From Cellulomonas sp. URHD0024 (GTDB lineage: Bacteria > Actinomycetota > Actinomycetes > Actinomycetales > Cellulomonadaceae), in contig NZ_KE384505.1 of NCBI RefSeq assembly GCF_000426185.1, positions 559,741 to 623,740 on the forward strand: 64,000 bases of DNA, in the 5' to 3' direction. This document shows, one piece after another, positions 36,721-45,565 of the stretch. The position numbers were made by a program, and so were the translations under genes. Each line of letters begins with the position of its first letter. Within the stretch, counting starts at the first letter, position 1. The notes beneath the pieces were generated by a model. It had not been told where the DNA came from. It searched no databases and was given only the letters and a program-made list of their open reading frames with translations.

Positions 36721-37691
36721 TCGTTCGTGTGCAGGGATGCGTTGAGCTCGACGCCCGAGCCCGCACGCGTGACCGCCTCGACCCCACCGGTGAGCGAGTT
36801 GCGGCGGAACAGGATGTTGTTGCGGCCCGCCAGCTCGCGGGCCTTGACGACGATCGGCTCGGTCGGTGCCGAGGCAGAACCGGCACCGAGCAGAGTGACC
36901 TTCGTCCCCGCCGTGACGTACAGGCCGGCCTCCACCACGCAGTCGTCGCCGAGCGGGATGCCCACGCCGGCGTTGGCGCCGAGCAGGGTCCGGCTGCCGA
37001 TGGAGACGACCTCGCGGCCTCCGCCCGAGAGGGTGCCCATGATCGAGGCGCCGCCGCCGATGTCCGAACCGTCCCCGACGACGACCCCGGCCGAGACGCG
37101 TCCCTCGATCATCGAGGTGCCGAGCGTGCCGGCGTTGAAGTTCACGAACCCCTCGTGCATGACGGTGGTCCCGGCGGCGAGGTGAGCCCCGAGCCGCACC
37201 CGGTCGGCATCCGCGACCCGCACTCCGGCGGGCACGACGTAGTCGACCATCCGCGGGAACTTGTCGACCGACAGGACGGTGACCGGCACGCCGGTCGCCG
37301 CCCGGATCCGACCGCGCGTGGCCTCGAACCCCTCGACGGCGCACGGACCTCGGTCGGTCCACACGACGTTGGGCAGCACCCCGAACAGGCCGTCGAGGTT
37401 CTGGCCGTGCGGCGCGACGAGCCGGTGCGAGAGCAGGTGCAGGCGCAGGTAGGCGTCGGCGGTGTCCGCCGGGGGAGCGTCCAGGTCGATCACCGTCCGC
37501 ACCACCTGGATGCGGACCGCGCGGGCGTCGTCCTTGCCCTCGGCGGCGGTCAGCGCCGCGGGCGGCTCGGTGTCCGAGTCCGGGGCTCCCAAGGCCGGGG
37601 AGGGGTACCAGACGTCAAGGGTGGTGCCGTCGTCGGTCACCGTGGCAAGGCCGTAGGCCCAGGCCGTCCGCGCAGTCGCGCCAGCATTCAT
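36717..37691 (-). CDS. dapD: tetrahydrodipicolinate N-succinyltransferase
   Basis: A 324-aa actinobacterial-type DapD that transfers succinyl from succinyl-CoA to tetrahydrodipicolinate in DAP/lysine synthesis. The C-terminal half is a left-handed beta-helix of hexapeptide repeats ([27 protein letters not shown], then [14 protein letters not shown] and [16 protein letters not shown]). The N-terminal domain carries the actinobacterial [20 protein letters not shown] start. On the minus strand a TAGGGT -10 box (37704-37699) lies seven bases before the ATG, so the mRNA is probably leaderless. It is divergent from dapE. Confidence 0.95.
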   Translation of the reverse strand: MNAGATARTAWAYGLATVTDDGTTLDVWYPSPALGAPDSDTEPPAALTAAEGKDDARAVRIQVVRTVIDLDAPPADTADAYLRLHLLSHRLVAPHGQNLDGLFGVLPNVVWTDRGPCAVEGFEATRGRIRAATGVPVTVLSVDKFPRMVDYVVPAGVRVADADRVRLGAHLAAGTTVMHEGFVNFNAGTLGTSMIEGRVSAGVVVGDGSDIGGGASIMGTLSGGGREVVSIGSRTLLGANAGVGIPLGDDCVVEAGLYVTAGTKVTLLGAGSASAPTEPIVVKARELAGRNNILFRRNSLTGGVEAVTRAGSGVELNASLHTNE

Positions 37692-37733
37692 GGCCCCAAC
37701 CCTAGGACAAACGGGTGGGGCTAAGGTCGCGTC
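37692..37733. promoter_or_regulatory. divergent leaderless promoters of dapD and dapE
   Basis: In this 42-bp gap a minus-strand TAGGGT box (37704-37699) ends seven bases before the dapD ATG, and a plus-strand TAAGGT box (37722-37727) ends six bases before the dapE GTG. There is no room for a leader with a ribosome site on either side. Confidence 0.7.
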
Positions 37734-38834
37734 GTGGCTCCCGAGACCCCTGTCATCCTCGACCTGTCCACCGACCCCGTCGCGCTCACGCGGGCCCTGT
37801 GCGACATCGCGTCGGTCAGCGGTGACGAGCGCGCGATCGCGGACGCCGTAGAAGCGGCGCTGCGCGGGTACCGGCACCTCGAGGTCCTGCGGGACGGCGA
37901 TGCGGTCGTGGCGCGCACGAACCTCGGCCGTCCGACGCGGGCCGTCATCGCGGGCCACCTGGACACGGTGCCGGTCGCGGACAACCTGCCGACGCGTCTG
38001 ATCGGCGAGGGAGCGCTCGCGGAGCTGTGGGGACGGGGCACCGTCGACATGAAGGGTGGCGTGGCCGTGCAGCTCGCGCTGGCGGCGGAGCTGTCAGAGC
38101 CGACGCACGACGTGACGTGGGTGTTCTACGACCACGAGGAGGTCGCCTCCGACCTCAACGGCCTGGGGCGGCTGGTGCGCAACCACCCGGACTGGGTGCG
38201 TGGCGACTTCGCGGTGCTCGGCGAGCCGACCGACGGCGGCCTGGAGGGCGGCTGCAACGGCACGCTGCGCGTCGAGGTCCGCCTGGAGGGCGTCGCCGCA
38301 CACTCCGCGCGGGCGTGGATGGGTCGCAACGCCATCCACGCGGCGGGCGAGGTGCTCCGCCGGCTCGAGTCCTACGAGCCGGCGTCCGTCGAGGTGGACG
38401 GTCTGGTCTACCGGGAGAGCCTCAACGCGGTCCTCGTCTCGGGCGGCATGGCAGCGAACACGATCCCGGACTCCTGCGTGGTGACGGTGAACTACCGGTT
38501 CGCGCCGTCGGCGTCGGTCGCCCAGGCCGAGGCGCACGTGCGCGACCTGTTCGAGGGCTACGACGTCGTCCTGGTGGATGCTGCCGCCGGCGCGCGCCCG
38601 GGCCTGGACGCGCCCGCCGTCCAGCAGTTCGCAGCCGCGGTCCTCTCGGTGACCGGCGGCCAGGCCGGCCCCAAGTACGGCTGGACGGACGTCGCGCGGT
38701 TCGCCGAGCTCGGCGTCCCGGCGGTGAACTTCGGTCCGGGGGACCCGCTGCTGGCACACAAGCGCGACGAGCACGTCGTCGTCGGCCAGATCACGCTCGT
38801 CCACGAGGCGCTGCGGCACTGGCTGACCACCTGA
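37734..38834 (+). CDS. dapE: succinyl-diaminopimelate desuccinylase
   Basis: An M20-family zinc hydrolase of 366 aa that releases succinate from N-succinyl-LL-DAP. Visible metal and catalytic motifs are [20 protein letters not shown] (bridging Asp), [14 protein letters not shown] (catalytic Glu pair), [15 protein letters not shown] and a His near the end ([10 protein letters not shown]). The dimerisation domain starts around [13 protein letters not shown]. The leaderless-type GTG start is shared with the divergent dapD promoter region. With dapC and dapD it covers three steps of the succinylase branch in this window. Confidence 0.96.
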   Translation: MAPETPVILDLSTDPVALTRALCDIASVSGDERAIADAVEAALRGYRHLEVLRDGDAVVARTNLGRPTRAVIAGHLDTVPVADNLPTRLIGEGALAELWGRGTVDMKGGVAVQLALAAELSEPTHDVTWVFYDHEEVASDLNGLGRLVRNHPDWVRGDFAVLGEPTDGGLEGGCNGTLRVEVRLEGVAAHSARAWMGRNAIHAAGEVLRRLESYEPASVEVDGLVYRESLNAVLVSGGMAANTIPDSCVVTVNYRFAPSASVAQAEAHVRDLFEGYDVVLVDAAAGARPGLDAPAVQQFAAAVLSVTGGQAGPKYGWTDVARFAELGVPAVNFGPGDPLLAHKRDEHVVVGQITLVHEALRHWLTT

Positions 38835-38849
38835 CCCGATCCCTCCGAA

Positions 38850-38891
38850 CGTCCGCCCTCGTGGGCCCAATACCCCCCACGAGCGCGGACG
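38850..38891. repeat. palindromic intergenic repeat, copy 2
   Basis: Arms at 38850-38865 and 38876-38891 (16 bp, one mismatch) have the same sequence family as copy 1: CGTCCGCCCTCGTGGG pairing with CCCACGAGCGCGGACG. It follows the dapE stop by 15 bases and could serve as its terminator. Confidence 0.8.
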
Positions 38892-38911
38892 CAGCGGCCG
38901 ACCGTCGCGGT

Positions 38912-38955
38912 ACGTCCGCCCTGGTGGGGGTCATAGGCCACACGAGTGCGGACGT
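38912..38955. repeat. palindromic intergenic repeat, copy 3
   Basis: Arms at 38912-38926 and 38941-38955 (15 bp, two mismatches) around a ~14-base loop. It is 20 bases after copy 2, making a tandem pair of hairpins between dapE and the LOG-family gene. Confidence 0.78.
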
Positions 38956-39020
38956 TGCGGGTGGGTGACCGTTCGGTGACTATCGCCGTCGTCGGCGCTC
39001 GCGGACCTAGAGTCGGTGCC

Positions 39021-39836
39021 ATGAGCGACGACGGTCAGCCCACAGCCGGACTCGGCTACCGCAGGGGCCCGGTCCTCCTGCGCGGCCAGCAGATCCCCAA
39101 GACCACCTCCGACCAGCGCCTGCTCAGCGGCGGCGACGGCGCCGACTGGCTGCACGGCGACCCGTGGCGCGTGATGCGGATCCAGAGCGAGTTCGTCGAG
39201 GGGTTCGGGGCGCTCGCGGAGGTCGGGTCGGCGGTCAGCGTCTTCGGCTCGGCGCGCGTGCCCGCGGACCACCCGGACTACGCGGTCGGCATCGCGGTCG
39301 GACGCCGCCTGGCGGAGGCGGGGTACGCCGTCATCACCGGCGGCGGCCCGGGGATCATGGAGGCCGCGAACCAGGGCGCCAAGCTGGCTGGTGGTCTGTC
39401 GGTCGGGCTGGGCATCGAGCTGCCGTTCGAGCAGGGCATGAACCAGTACGTCGACCTCGGCGTGAACTTCCGGTACTTCTTCGCGCGCAAGACGATGTTC
39501 ATGAAGTACTCCGAGGGCTTCGTGGTGCTGCCCGGTGGGTTCGGGACCTTCGACGAGCTCTTCGAGGCCCTCACCCTCGTGCAGACGCACAAGGTGATCG
39601 GCTTCCCGATCGTCCTCGTCGGGCGCGCGTACTGGCAGGGCCTCATGGACTGGGTGAGCAGCGCGGTGCACGAGCGTGGGATGGTCGGCCACGCCGACAT
39701 CGAGCTGATCAAGGTCGTCGACACCGCCGAGGAGGCCGTCCAGGCCGTCCTGGCACGGGGCGCCGAGCTGCGGGCCGAGGAGGAGCGGGCGGCCGCCGAG
39801 ACCGCGCTCGCGCAGCAGTCGCCGGAGAGCGCGTGA
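39021..39836 (+). CDS. LOG family protein (TIGR00730; cytokinin riboside 5'-monophosphate phosphoribohydrolase type)
   Basis: A 271-aa Rossmann-fold protein with the LOG signature PGGFGTFDE preceded by GGGPGIMEAANQGAK. Characterised relatives hydrolyse nucleoside 5'-monophosphates, releasing free base and ribose-5-phosphate. It is the longer bacterial type with an N-terminal extension of ~60 residues. The ATG is seven bases after a TAGAGT -10 box (39008-39013), so the transcript is probably leaderless. The neighbouring order dapD-dapE-LOG-folP2 matches that of mycobacteria (the Mtb homologue is Rv1205). Confidence 0.9.
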   Translation: MSDDGQPTAGLGYRRGPVLLRGQQIPKTTSDQRLLSGGDGADWLHGDPWRVMRIQSEFVEGFGALAEVGSAVSVFGSARVPADHPDYAVGIAVGRRLAEAGYAVITGGGPGIMEAANQGAKLAGGLSVGLGIELPFEQGMNQYVDLGVNFRYFFARKTMFMKYSEGFVVLPGGFGTFDELFEALTLVQTHKVIGFPIVLVGRAYWQGLMDWVSSAVHERGMVGHADIELIKVVDTAEEAVQAVLARGAELRAEEERAAAETALAQQSPESA

Positions 39837-40744
39837 GCGTGGTCCCACCCGCGGGTGCGGCTCTGCGGCTGCGCGGTCGCGAGATCGGACCGGACCGACC
39901 CGTCGTCATGGCCGTCGTGAACCGCACTCCCGACTCGTTCTACGCCCCCGCACGCCACGACGACTCCTCCGCGGACGCCGCCGTGGCACGTGCCGCGGAC
40001 GAGGGAGCGGACCTCGTGGACCTCGGCGGTGTCCGCGCCGGCCGGGGACCGCGGGTCGACGCGGCCGAGGAGATCGCCCGGGTGATCCCGCTGGTCGAGC
40101 GCGTCCGTCGACGGCACCCCGACCTGCTGGTCAGCGTCGACACGTGGCGGGCGGAGGTCGCCCGGGCAGCGGCAGACGCGGGCGCCGACCTGATCAACGA
40201 CACGTGGGCGGGGCACGACCCGTCACTCGTCGAGGTGGCGGCCGAGCGCGGTCTGGGCATCGTCTGCTCGCACACGGGCGGCGCCCTCCCGCGGACCGAT
40301 CCGTTCCGCGTCGAGTACCCGGCCTCGCAGGGTGCCGACCCGCTGGACGGCGTCCTCGACGACGTCGTGCGCACGGTGTCGTCCGCGGCGCGTCGAGCGG
40401 TGGACCTGGGCATCGACCCGGCCAGCATCCTGGTGGACCCGACGCACGACTTCGGCAAGAACACCTGGCACAGCCTGCACCTGGTCCGCCGCACGGAGGC
40501 GCTCGTCGCGCTCGGCCATCCCGTGCTCATGGCGCTGTCCCGTAAGGACTTCGTCGGCGAGAGCCTCGACCTGCCGGCGGAGGAGCGCCTCGAGGGCACT
40601 CTCGCGGCGACGGCCGTCGCCGCCTGGCTGGGCGCCCGGGTCTTCCGGGCGCACGATGTGCGCGCGACCCGCCGAACACTCGATATGGTCGCCACGATCC
40701 GCGGGGACCGAGCCCCCGCCAGGACGGTGAGAGGACTGGTGTGA
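39833..40744 (+). CDS. folP2: dihydropteroate synthase-like protein, FolP2 type
   Basis: A 303-aa TIM-barrel protein of the DHPS family. The opening loop reads VVMAVVNRTPDSFYAPARHDD, whereas true FolP enzymes have NVTPDSFSDGG. The same NRTPDSFY form, plus LINDTWAGHDP, CSHTGGALPRTDPFRV, DPTHDFGKNTWH and the ending RTVRGLV, closely follows M. tuberculosis FolP2 (Rv1207), which is reported to lack DHPS activity. The GTG start overlaps the LOG stop (GTGA) and its own stop overlaps the mannosyltransferase start. I therefore call it a FolP2 paralogue of unknown activity rather than the folate enzyme. Confidence 0.88.
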   Translation: MSVVPPAGAALRLRGREIGPDRPVVMAVVNRTPDSFYAPARHDDSSADAAVARAADEGADLVDLGGVRAGRGPRVDAAEEIARVIPLVERVRRRHPDLLVSVDTWRAEVARAAADAGADLINDTWAGHDPSLVEVAAERGLGIVCSHTGGALPRTDPFRVEYPASQGADPLDGVLDDVVRTVSSAARRAVDLGIDPASILVDPTHDFGKNTWHSLHLVRRTEALVALGHPVLMALSRKDFVGESLDLPAEERLEGTLAATAVAAWLGARVFRAHDVRATRRTLDMVATIRGDRAPARTVRGLV

Positions 40745-41988
40745 GCGACGTAGCCGCGGCCGTCCCCACGTCCGCGACGCGTCTGTGGGAGTGGACGCGG
40801 ACGCGGCCGTGGTGGCTCCAGGTCCTCGCGGTGTACGCCGGGGCGCGTGTGGCCACGACGCTGGTCTTCCTCTGGGTCGCGTCGATCCAAGGCCCGAACG
40901 CATGGACCCCGGCCCACCCGGGCTACTTCCCGTACGTCGGGTTCCTCTTCGACGGCAGCTGGTACCGGCACGTTGCGGAGAACGGCTATCCGAGCACGCT
41001 GCCCGTGGACGCTTCCGGCAAGGTGCAGCAGAACGCCTGGGCGTTCTTCCCGCTGTTCCCGCTGACGGCGCGCGGCTTCATGGAGCTCACGCGGTTGCCG
41101 TGGGAGGTCGTGGCCCCGACGCTCGCGCTCGCGCTCGGTGCCGTGGCGATGCTGGCTATCCACCGGTCGATCGCTGAGGGTGCTCCTCGCGCGGTCGCCG
41201 CACGTCCGGGGCTCCCGCTGGCCACGGTCGCCGTGGTCAGCGTCTTCCCCACTGCCGCGGTGCTGCAGACCGCCTACACCGAGGCGCTGGCCCTCGCCCT
41301 GATCGCGGCCGCGCTGCTCGCGCTGATCCGACGGCAGTACGCGTGGATGGCGCTCGCCGTGCTGGCGCTCGGCTTCACCCGAGCCGTGGCGCTGCCCATG
41401 GCGGCCGTCGTCATGGTGCACGCGTTCGTCCGTTGGCGGCAGGCTCGCGCGGACCGCGACACGTTCACCTGGCGAACCGGCGTCGGAGTCGGCGCGCTCG
41501 CGGTCTGGTGCTTCGCCTCGGGTCTGCTCTGGCCGGCGATCTGTGGCTGGGTCACCGGGACCTCGGACGGCTACCTGCGGACGCAGGAGGCCTGGCGCGG
41601 GGTCGCCAGCGTGACGCCGTTCTACGGCTGGACCTACGTGCCGACCTTCTGGTTCGGGCAGTGGGCGGTCCCGATCGTCGTGGCGGGCGCGGCACTGGTC
41701 GTCGCGACGCTCGTCGTGCCGGCGGCCTGGCGGCTGGGCAACGAGCTGCACGCGTGGGCAGCGGCGTATCTGGGCTACATCGCGGCGGTCGTCGAGCCCG
41801 GCAGCAGCCTCGCGCGGTTCCTCCTGCTCGCCTATCCGCTCGGCGCCGTCACCGCCGGCGTGGTGACCCGGCCCACCGCGGCGCGGCGCTGGTGGTTCGT
41901 GTGCGTCCTCCTGCTCATGTTCGGCCTCCAGTTCCTCTGGGTCAGGGAGATCTGGCAGGCCAACCCGGGCCCCGACTGGCCGCCGTGA
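40741..41988 (+). CDS. PIG-V-like mannosyltransferase family membrane protein
   Basis: A 415-aa polytopic protein with about nine or ten membrane segments. The N-terminal loop holds FDGSWYRHVAENGYP and FFPLFPLTAR, the DxxWY and FxPxxP patterns of GT-C glycosyltransferases of the GPI mannosyltransferase 2 (PIG-V) type. The acidic residue of DGSWY is the likely catalytic site. It would use a polyprenyl-phospho-mannose donor on the outer membrane face; the acceptor is unknown. It is translationally coupled to the folP2 gene. Confidence 0.82.
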   Translation: MSDVAAAVPTSATRLWEWTRTRPWWLQVLAVYAGARVATTLVFLWVASIQGPNAWTPAHPGYFPYVGFLFDGSWYRHVAENGYPSTLPVDASGKVQQNAWAFFPLFPLTARGFMELTRLPWEVVAPTLALALGAVAMLAIHRSIAEGAPRAVAARPGLPLATVAVVSVFPTAAVLQTAYTEALALALIAAALLALIRRQYAWMALAVLALGFTRAVALPMAAVVMVHAFVRWRQARADRDTFTWRTGVGVGALAVWCFASGLLWPAICGWVTGTSDGYLRTQEAWRGVASVTPFYGWTYVPTFWFGQWAVPIVVAGAALVVATLVVPAAWRLGNELHAWAAAYLGYIAAVVEPGSSLARFLLLAYPLGAVTAGVVTRPTAARRWWFVCVLLLMFGLQFLWVREIWQANPGPDWPP

Positions 41989-42067
41989 TCGTCGTGCGGG
42001 AATCTGGACGTGCGTCCGATCGGTGGGTGGGCAGCGCAACGGTCAAGGTGAGGGCCGTCCTGTGAAC

Positions 42068-42073
42068 TAGGAT
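42068..42073 (+). promoter_or_regulatory. TAGGAT -10 box for the DUF3117 gene
   Basis: TAGGAT predicts a start near 42080 and a ~97-base leader with a GAAGGAGA ribosome site at its end. Confidence 0.45.
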
Positions 42074-42176
42074 GGATCCCGGACAACCGGCAGTGGAGGC
42101 AGACGTGAGGTGCGCGCGAGCGCGCCCCGTGACGCCTCGCAGCTGCCCGGACGCACGAGCGAAGGAGACGCCCCGC

Positions 42177-42344
42177 ATGGCCGCGATGAAGCCGAGGACC
42201 GGTGACGGCCCGCTCGAGGTCACGAAGGAAGGCCGTGGCATCGTCATGCGCGTGCCGCTGGAGGGCGGGGGACGGCTGGTGGTCGAGCTCAACGCGACCG
42301 AGGCCGCAGAGCTGGGTGAGGCCTTGACGTCCGTCGTCAGCTGA
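42177..42344 (+). CDS. DUF3117 domain small protein
   Basis: A 55-aa acidic/basic mixed protein of the actinobacterial DUF3117 family: MKPRTGDGPLEVTKEGRGIVMRVPLEGGGRLVVELN. Its function is unknown, but the family is small and strongly conserved. The ATG at 42177 is chosen from the GAAGGAGA site and because homologues begin near here. It precedes pepA by two bases. Confidence 0.92.
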   Translation: MAAMKPRTGDGPLEVTKEGRGIVMRVPLEGGGRLVVELNATEAAELGEALTSVVS

Positions 42345-42346
42345 CG

Positions 42347-43939
42347 ATGGCACGCGCAGGTTCGGCGGAGCGGATCGGACGAACGCCTCCGACGGTCACT
42401 CTGGCCGGGGGGACGATCGCCGATTCGACACTGCTCACGGACGGGTCGACCGACGCGGTCGCCGTCCCGGTGTCCCCTGCGCGCGACGGTGACGACGCGC
42501 TGGCCCCGGGGGAGGGGACGGCGGCGGCGGCGGCCCGGTACGGGATCGACCTCGCCGAGATCGGCGAACGCGCGCACCTCGCGGGCAAGGCGGGGGACGT
42601 CTACGTCCTGCAGCTGCCCCGCCCTGTGGGGTCGTCGGTCGTCCTGCCGTGGGCCGGTCTGCCGCCCCGGCTGGTGCTCGTCGGAGTGGGGGCCGGGCGT
42701 CCCGACGACCTGCGTCGCGCCGGCGCTGCGCTCGCCCGCGCCACACGCGGCCTGCGCCGGGTGGTGACGACCCTCGGCGCCGAGGCTCAGCAGACCGCGT
42801 CGCAGGCGGCGACCGCGGCGCGCGCTGTGGCGGAGGGATATCTGCTCGCCGCGTACACGCCGTTGCGGATCACGGCGAAGGACGAGACGACGGAGCTCAC
42901 GGAGCTCGTCCTGCTCGGGCGCGACGGGTCCCGCGCAGCGGCCGCCGTCGGCGCGGCGCGGACCGCGGCCACGGCCACCTGGCTGGTCCGAGACCTGGCG
43001 ACCACCCCGTCCAACATCAAGAACCCGGAGTGGATGGCCGAGCAGGCGCGCCGGCTCGGCAGCGCAGCCGGGCTCGAGGTCGTCGTCCGAGGACCGCGCG
43101 AGCTCGGTGAGCACGGCGGGATCGTGGCGGTCGGCGGCGGGTCCGCCTCGTCGCCACGGCTCGTCACCGTCGGATACACGCCTGCGACCTTCACACCGGG
43201 GTCCGGCACGCACGTCGTGGTCGTCGGCAAGGGCATCACGTTCGACACGGGCGGCCTGTCCATCAAGCCCAGCGACGCGATGGTGCCCATGAAGACGGAC
43301 ATGACCGGCGCCGCGGTCGCGCTGGCCACCGTGCTGGGCGCCGCCGCAGACGGGATCGCGCACCGGGTGACCGCGGTCCTGCCCCTCGCCGAGAACCACG
43401 TCGGAGCCTCGTCGTACCGACCCGGTGACGTGCTGACGATGTTCGGTGGCACGACCGTCGAGATCGCGAACACCGACGCCGAAGGACGCCTCGTGCTCGC
43501 CGACGCCCTGGCATGGGCAGACGCCACCCTCGACCCGGACGTGCTGATCGACGTCGCCACGCTCACGGGCGCGGCGACCATCGGGCTGGGCAAGCAGCAC
43601 GCCGCCCTGTACTCGTCGGACCCCGTCCTCGCCGACGACCTGGTCGCGGCCGGGCAGGCATCCGGCGAGCTCGCCTGGCACATGCCGCTCGTGGACGACT
43701 ACGAGGAGGCCGTGCGTTCGGACGTCGCGGACCTGCGGCACGTGCCGCTCGACAAGAAGATCGGGGGCGGGTCGATCACGGCGGCACTGTTCCTGCGGCA
43801 CTTCGTCGGCGCGCGGACCTGGGCCCACCTCGACATCGCCGGACCCGCCCGGTCAGGCTCGGACAAGCACGAGGTCAGCGAGGGCGCGACCGGATTCGGC
43901 GCACGTCTGCTGCTGCGCTACCTCGACGACCTGCGCTGA
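42347..43939 (+). CDS. pepA: leucyl aminopeptidase (M17)
   Basis: A cytoplasmic hexameric metallo-aminopeptidase of 530 aa that removes N-terminal residues from peptides. The C-terminal catalytic domain has VVGKGITFDTGGLSIKP (Lys and Asp ligands), MKTDMTGAAVAL, and the family signature NTDAEGRLVLADAL (Asp, Glu, Arg). GGGSITAALFLRHFVG closes the active site. The N-terminal ~170 residues are the variable domain. It starts right after the DUF3117 gene and ends one base before the convergent MFS gene, leaving no terminator space. Confidence 0.94.
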   Translation: MARAGSAERIGRTPPTVTLAGGTIADSTLLTDGSTDAVAVPVSPARDGDDALAPGEGTAAAAARYGIDLAEIGERAHLAGKAGDVYVLQLPRPVGSSVVLPWAGLPPRLVLVGVGAGRPDDLRRAGAALARATRGLRRVVTTLGAEAQQTASQAATAARAVAEGYLLAAYTPLRITAKDETTELTELVLLGRDGSRAAAAVGAARTAATATWLVRDLATTPSNIKNPEWMAEQARRLGSAAGLEVVVRGPRELGEHGGIVAVGGGSASSPRLVTVGYTPATFTPGSGTHVVVVGKGITFDTGGLSIKPSDAMVPMKTDMTGAAVALATVLGAAADGIAHRVTAVLPLAENHVGASSYRPGDVLTMFGGTTVEIANTDAEGRLVLADALAWADATLDPDVLIDVATLTGAATIGLGKQHAALYSSDPVLADDLVAAGQASGELAWHMPLVDDYEEAVRSDVADLRHVPLDKKIGGGSITAALFLRHFVGARTWAHLDIAGPARSGSDKHEVSEGATGFGARLLLRYLDDLR

Positions 43940-45565
43940 TCAGGCGGCCGCGACCTCGGGCTTCTTCTCCGAGCCCGGCTGCTCGGCCGGGATCCTGCCC
44001 GTGAAGAACAGCCCGATCACGGCGATGAGGGCGAGCACCGCGAGAGCGCTGCGCAGGCCGTCGAGCCGCGCCTGAGCGTTCTCGTCGACGATCGCGGTGG
44101 CAGCGTCGTCGCTGACGCCCGCGTCCTCGAGCGCCGACTGGAGCGCGGCGTCGGAGATGAACGGGATGCCCGCGGCCAGCTCGACGCTCGCCGTGCTGGA
44201 CACCTCCGCCGGCACGGCCTCGTTGTGCGCGATCCCCGCCAGGAACGACGACGTGAGCATCGCGATGAGGATCGAGCCGGCGAGCGCGGTGCCCAGGGAG
44301 GCGCCGAGGTTGGTGGCCGTGTTCTGCAGCCCACCCACCTCGTCGCTCTCGTCCGCCGGCACCGCCGAGACGGTGACGCTGCCCAGCTGGGACGCGAGCG
44401 CGCCGATCCCCAGGCCGGCGAGCAGCAGCGGCACGGTGACGATCTCCGCGCCCGCCGACGACTCCATGGCGGTGAACAGCGAGACGATCCCCAGGCACAG
44501 CGACAGGATGCCGAGCCGGACCACGCGCCGCGGGTTGGCGTTGGGGAAGAAGCGCGGGATGCCGGCGGCGGCGAGCAGGAGCGTGATGGACAGCGGCATG
44601 ATCCGCAGCCCGGTGTCGATCGCGGAGAGCCCGAGCGCGACCGACAGGTACAGCGGGATGGTGAAGAACAGGCCGGCCTGGATCAGGAACTGGAAGAAGA
44701 ACATGAGCAGGCCGCCCGTGAACTGGCGGTTGGTGAACATCTCGAGCTCGACCAGCGGTTCGCGGCCGCGGCTGACCATGCGGCGCTCCCAGGTGGTGAA
44801 CAGCCACAGCACGAAGATGCCGGCCAGCACGAGGATGATCGTCGGCGAGAGCCCCAGGATCGCGGGACCACCCGGCTTGGGCATCACCCAGCCCCACGAG
44901 CTCGAGCGCAGCACACCGAAGACCGCGAGCCCGAGACCGGTGGCCGACAGGACGGCGCCGATGATGTCGAGCCGCGGGCCGCGCTCCGTCTCCGGGTCCG
45001 AGATCTTGCGGGTCCGCAGGAGTATGAACAGCACCACGACGACCTCGCCGGCGAACACCCAGCGCCACGAGAAGTAGGTCGTCGCGAAGCCGCCGATGAG
45101 CGGGCCGAGGGCGACCGCGACGGCGCCGGCCGCCATGACCAGACCGTAGGCGCGGGGACGACCGGCCATCGGCACGTTGCTCGCGACGAGGGCGACGATC
45201 GCGGGCAGGATCAGCGCGGCACCGATGCCCTCGAGCAGCGACCAGCCGAGCAGCAGGATCGGCAGGTTGGGTGCGAGGGCCGTCGTCAGCGACCCGGCGC
45301 CGTAGATGACGCAGCCGATCGCGAAGGCGCGCTTGCGCCCGATCAGGGTGCCGACCTTGCCGCCGGGGATCATGAGCATCGCCATGACCAGCGTGTAGAG
45401 CGTGATGGCCGTCTGGATGCCCTCGATCGTCGTCCCCACGTCTTCCGCGACCGTGGCGATCGCGACGTTCATGACCGAGCTGTCGAGGGTCATCAGGAAC
45501 TGGCCCGCGCCGAGAGTCAGGATCACCGCACCGGCGGTCGAGGCGGCGCGGGTGTCGACGCTCAC
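43940..45565 (-). CDS. MFS drug-efflux transporter (DHA2/EmrB-QacA type)
   Basis: A 541-aa proton antiporter with 14 predicted membrane segments. Hallmarks are LDSSVMNVAIATVAEDV in segment 1 (DHA2 motif D1), GKVGTLIGRKRAFAIG (motif A) and AVALGPLIGGFATTYFSWRWVF (motif C/antiporter). A ~90-residue extracellular loop rich in Ala lies before the last segment, with a charged C-terminus (PGSEKKPEV). The ATG is four bases inside the O-methyltransferase stop region, so the two may be co-expressed. Its substrate cannot be inferred. Confidence 0.92.
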   Translation of the reverse strand: MSVDTRAASTAGAVILTLGAGQFLMTLDSSVMNVAIATVAEDVGTTIEGIQTAITLYTLVMAMLMIPGGKVGTLIGRKRAFAIGCVIYGAGSLTTALAPNLPILLLGWSLLEGIGAALILPAIVALVASNVPMAGRPRAYGLVMAAGAVAVALGPLIGGFATTYFSWRWVFAGEVVVVLFILLRTRKISDPETERGPRLDIIGAVLSATGLGLAVFGVLRSSSWGWVMPKPGGPAILGLSPTIILVLAGIFVLWLFTTWERRMVSRGREPLVELEMFTNRQFTGGLLMFFFQFLIQAGLFFTIPLYLSVALGLSAIDTGLRIMPLSITLLLAAAGIPRFFPNANPRRVVRLGILSLCLGIVSLFTAMESSAGAEIVTVPLLLAGLGIGALASQLGSVTVSAVPADESDEVGGLQNTATNLGASLGTALAGSILIAMLTSSFLAGIAHNEAVPAEVSSTASVELAAGIPFISDAALQSALEDAGVSDDAATAIVDENAQARLDGLRSALAVLALIAVIGLFFTGRIPAEQPGSEKKPEVAAA

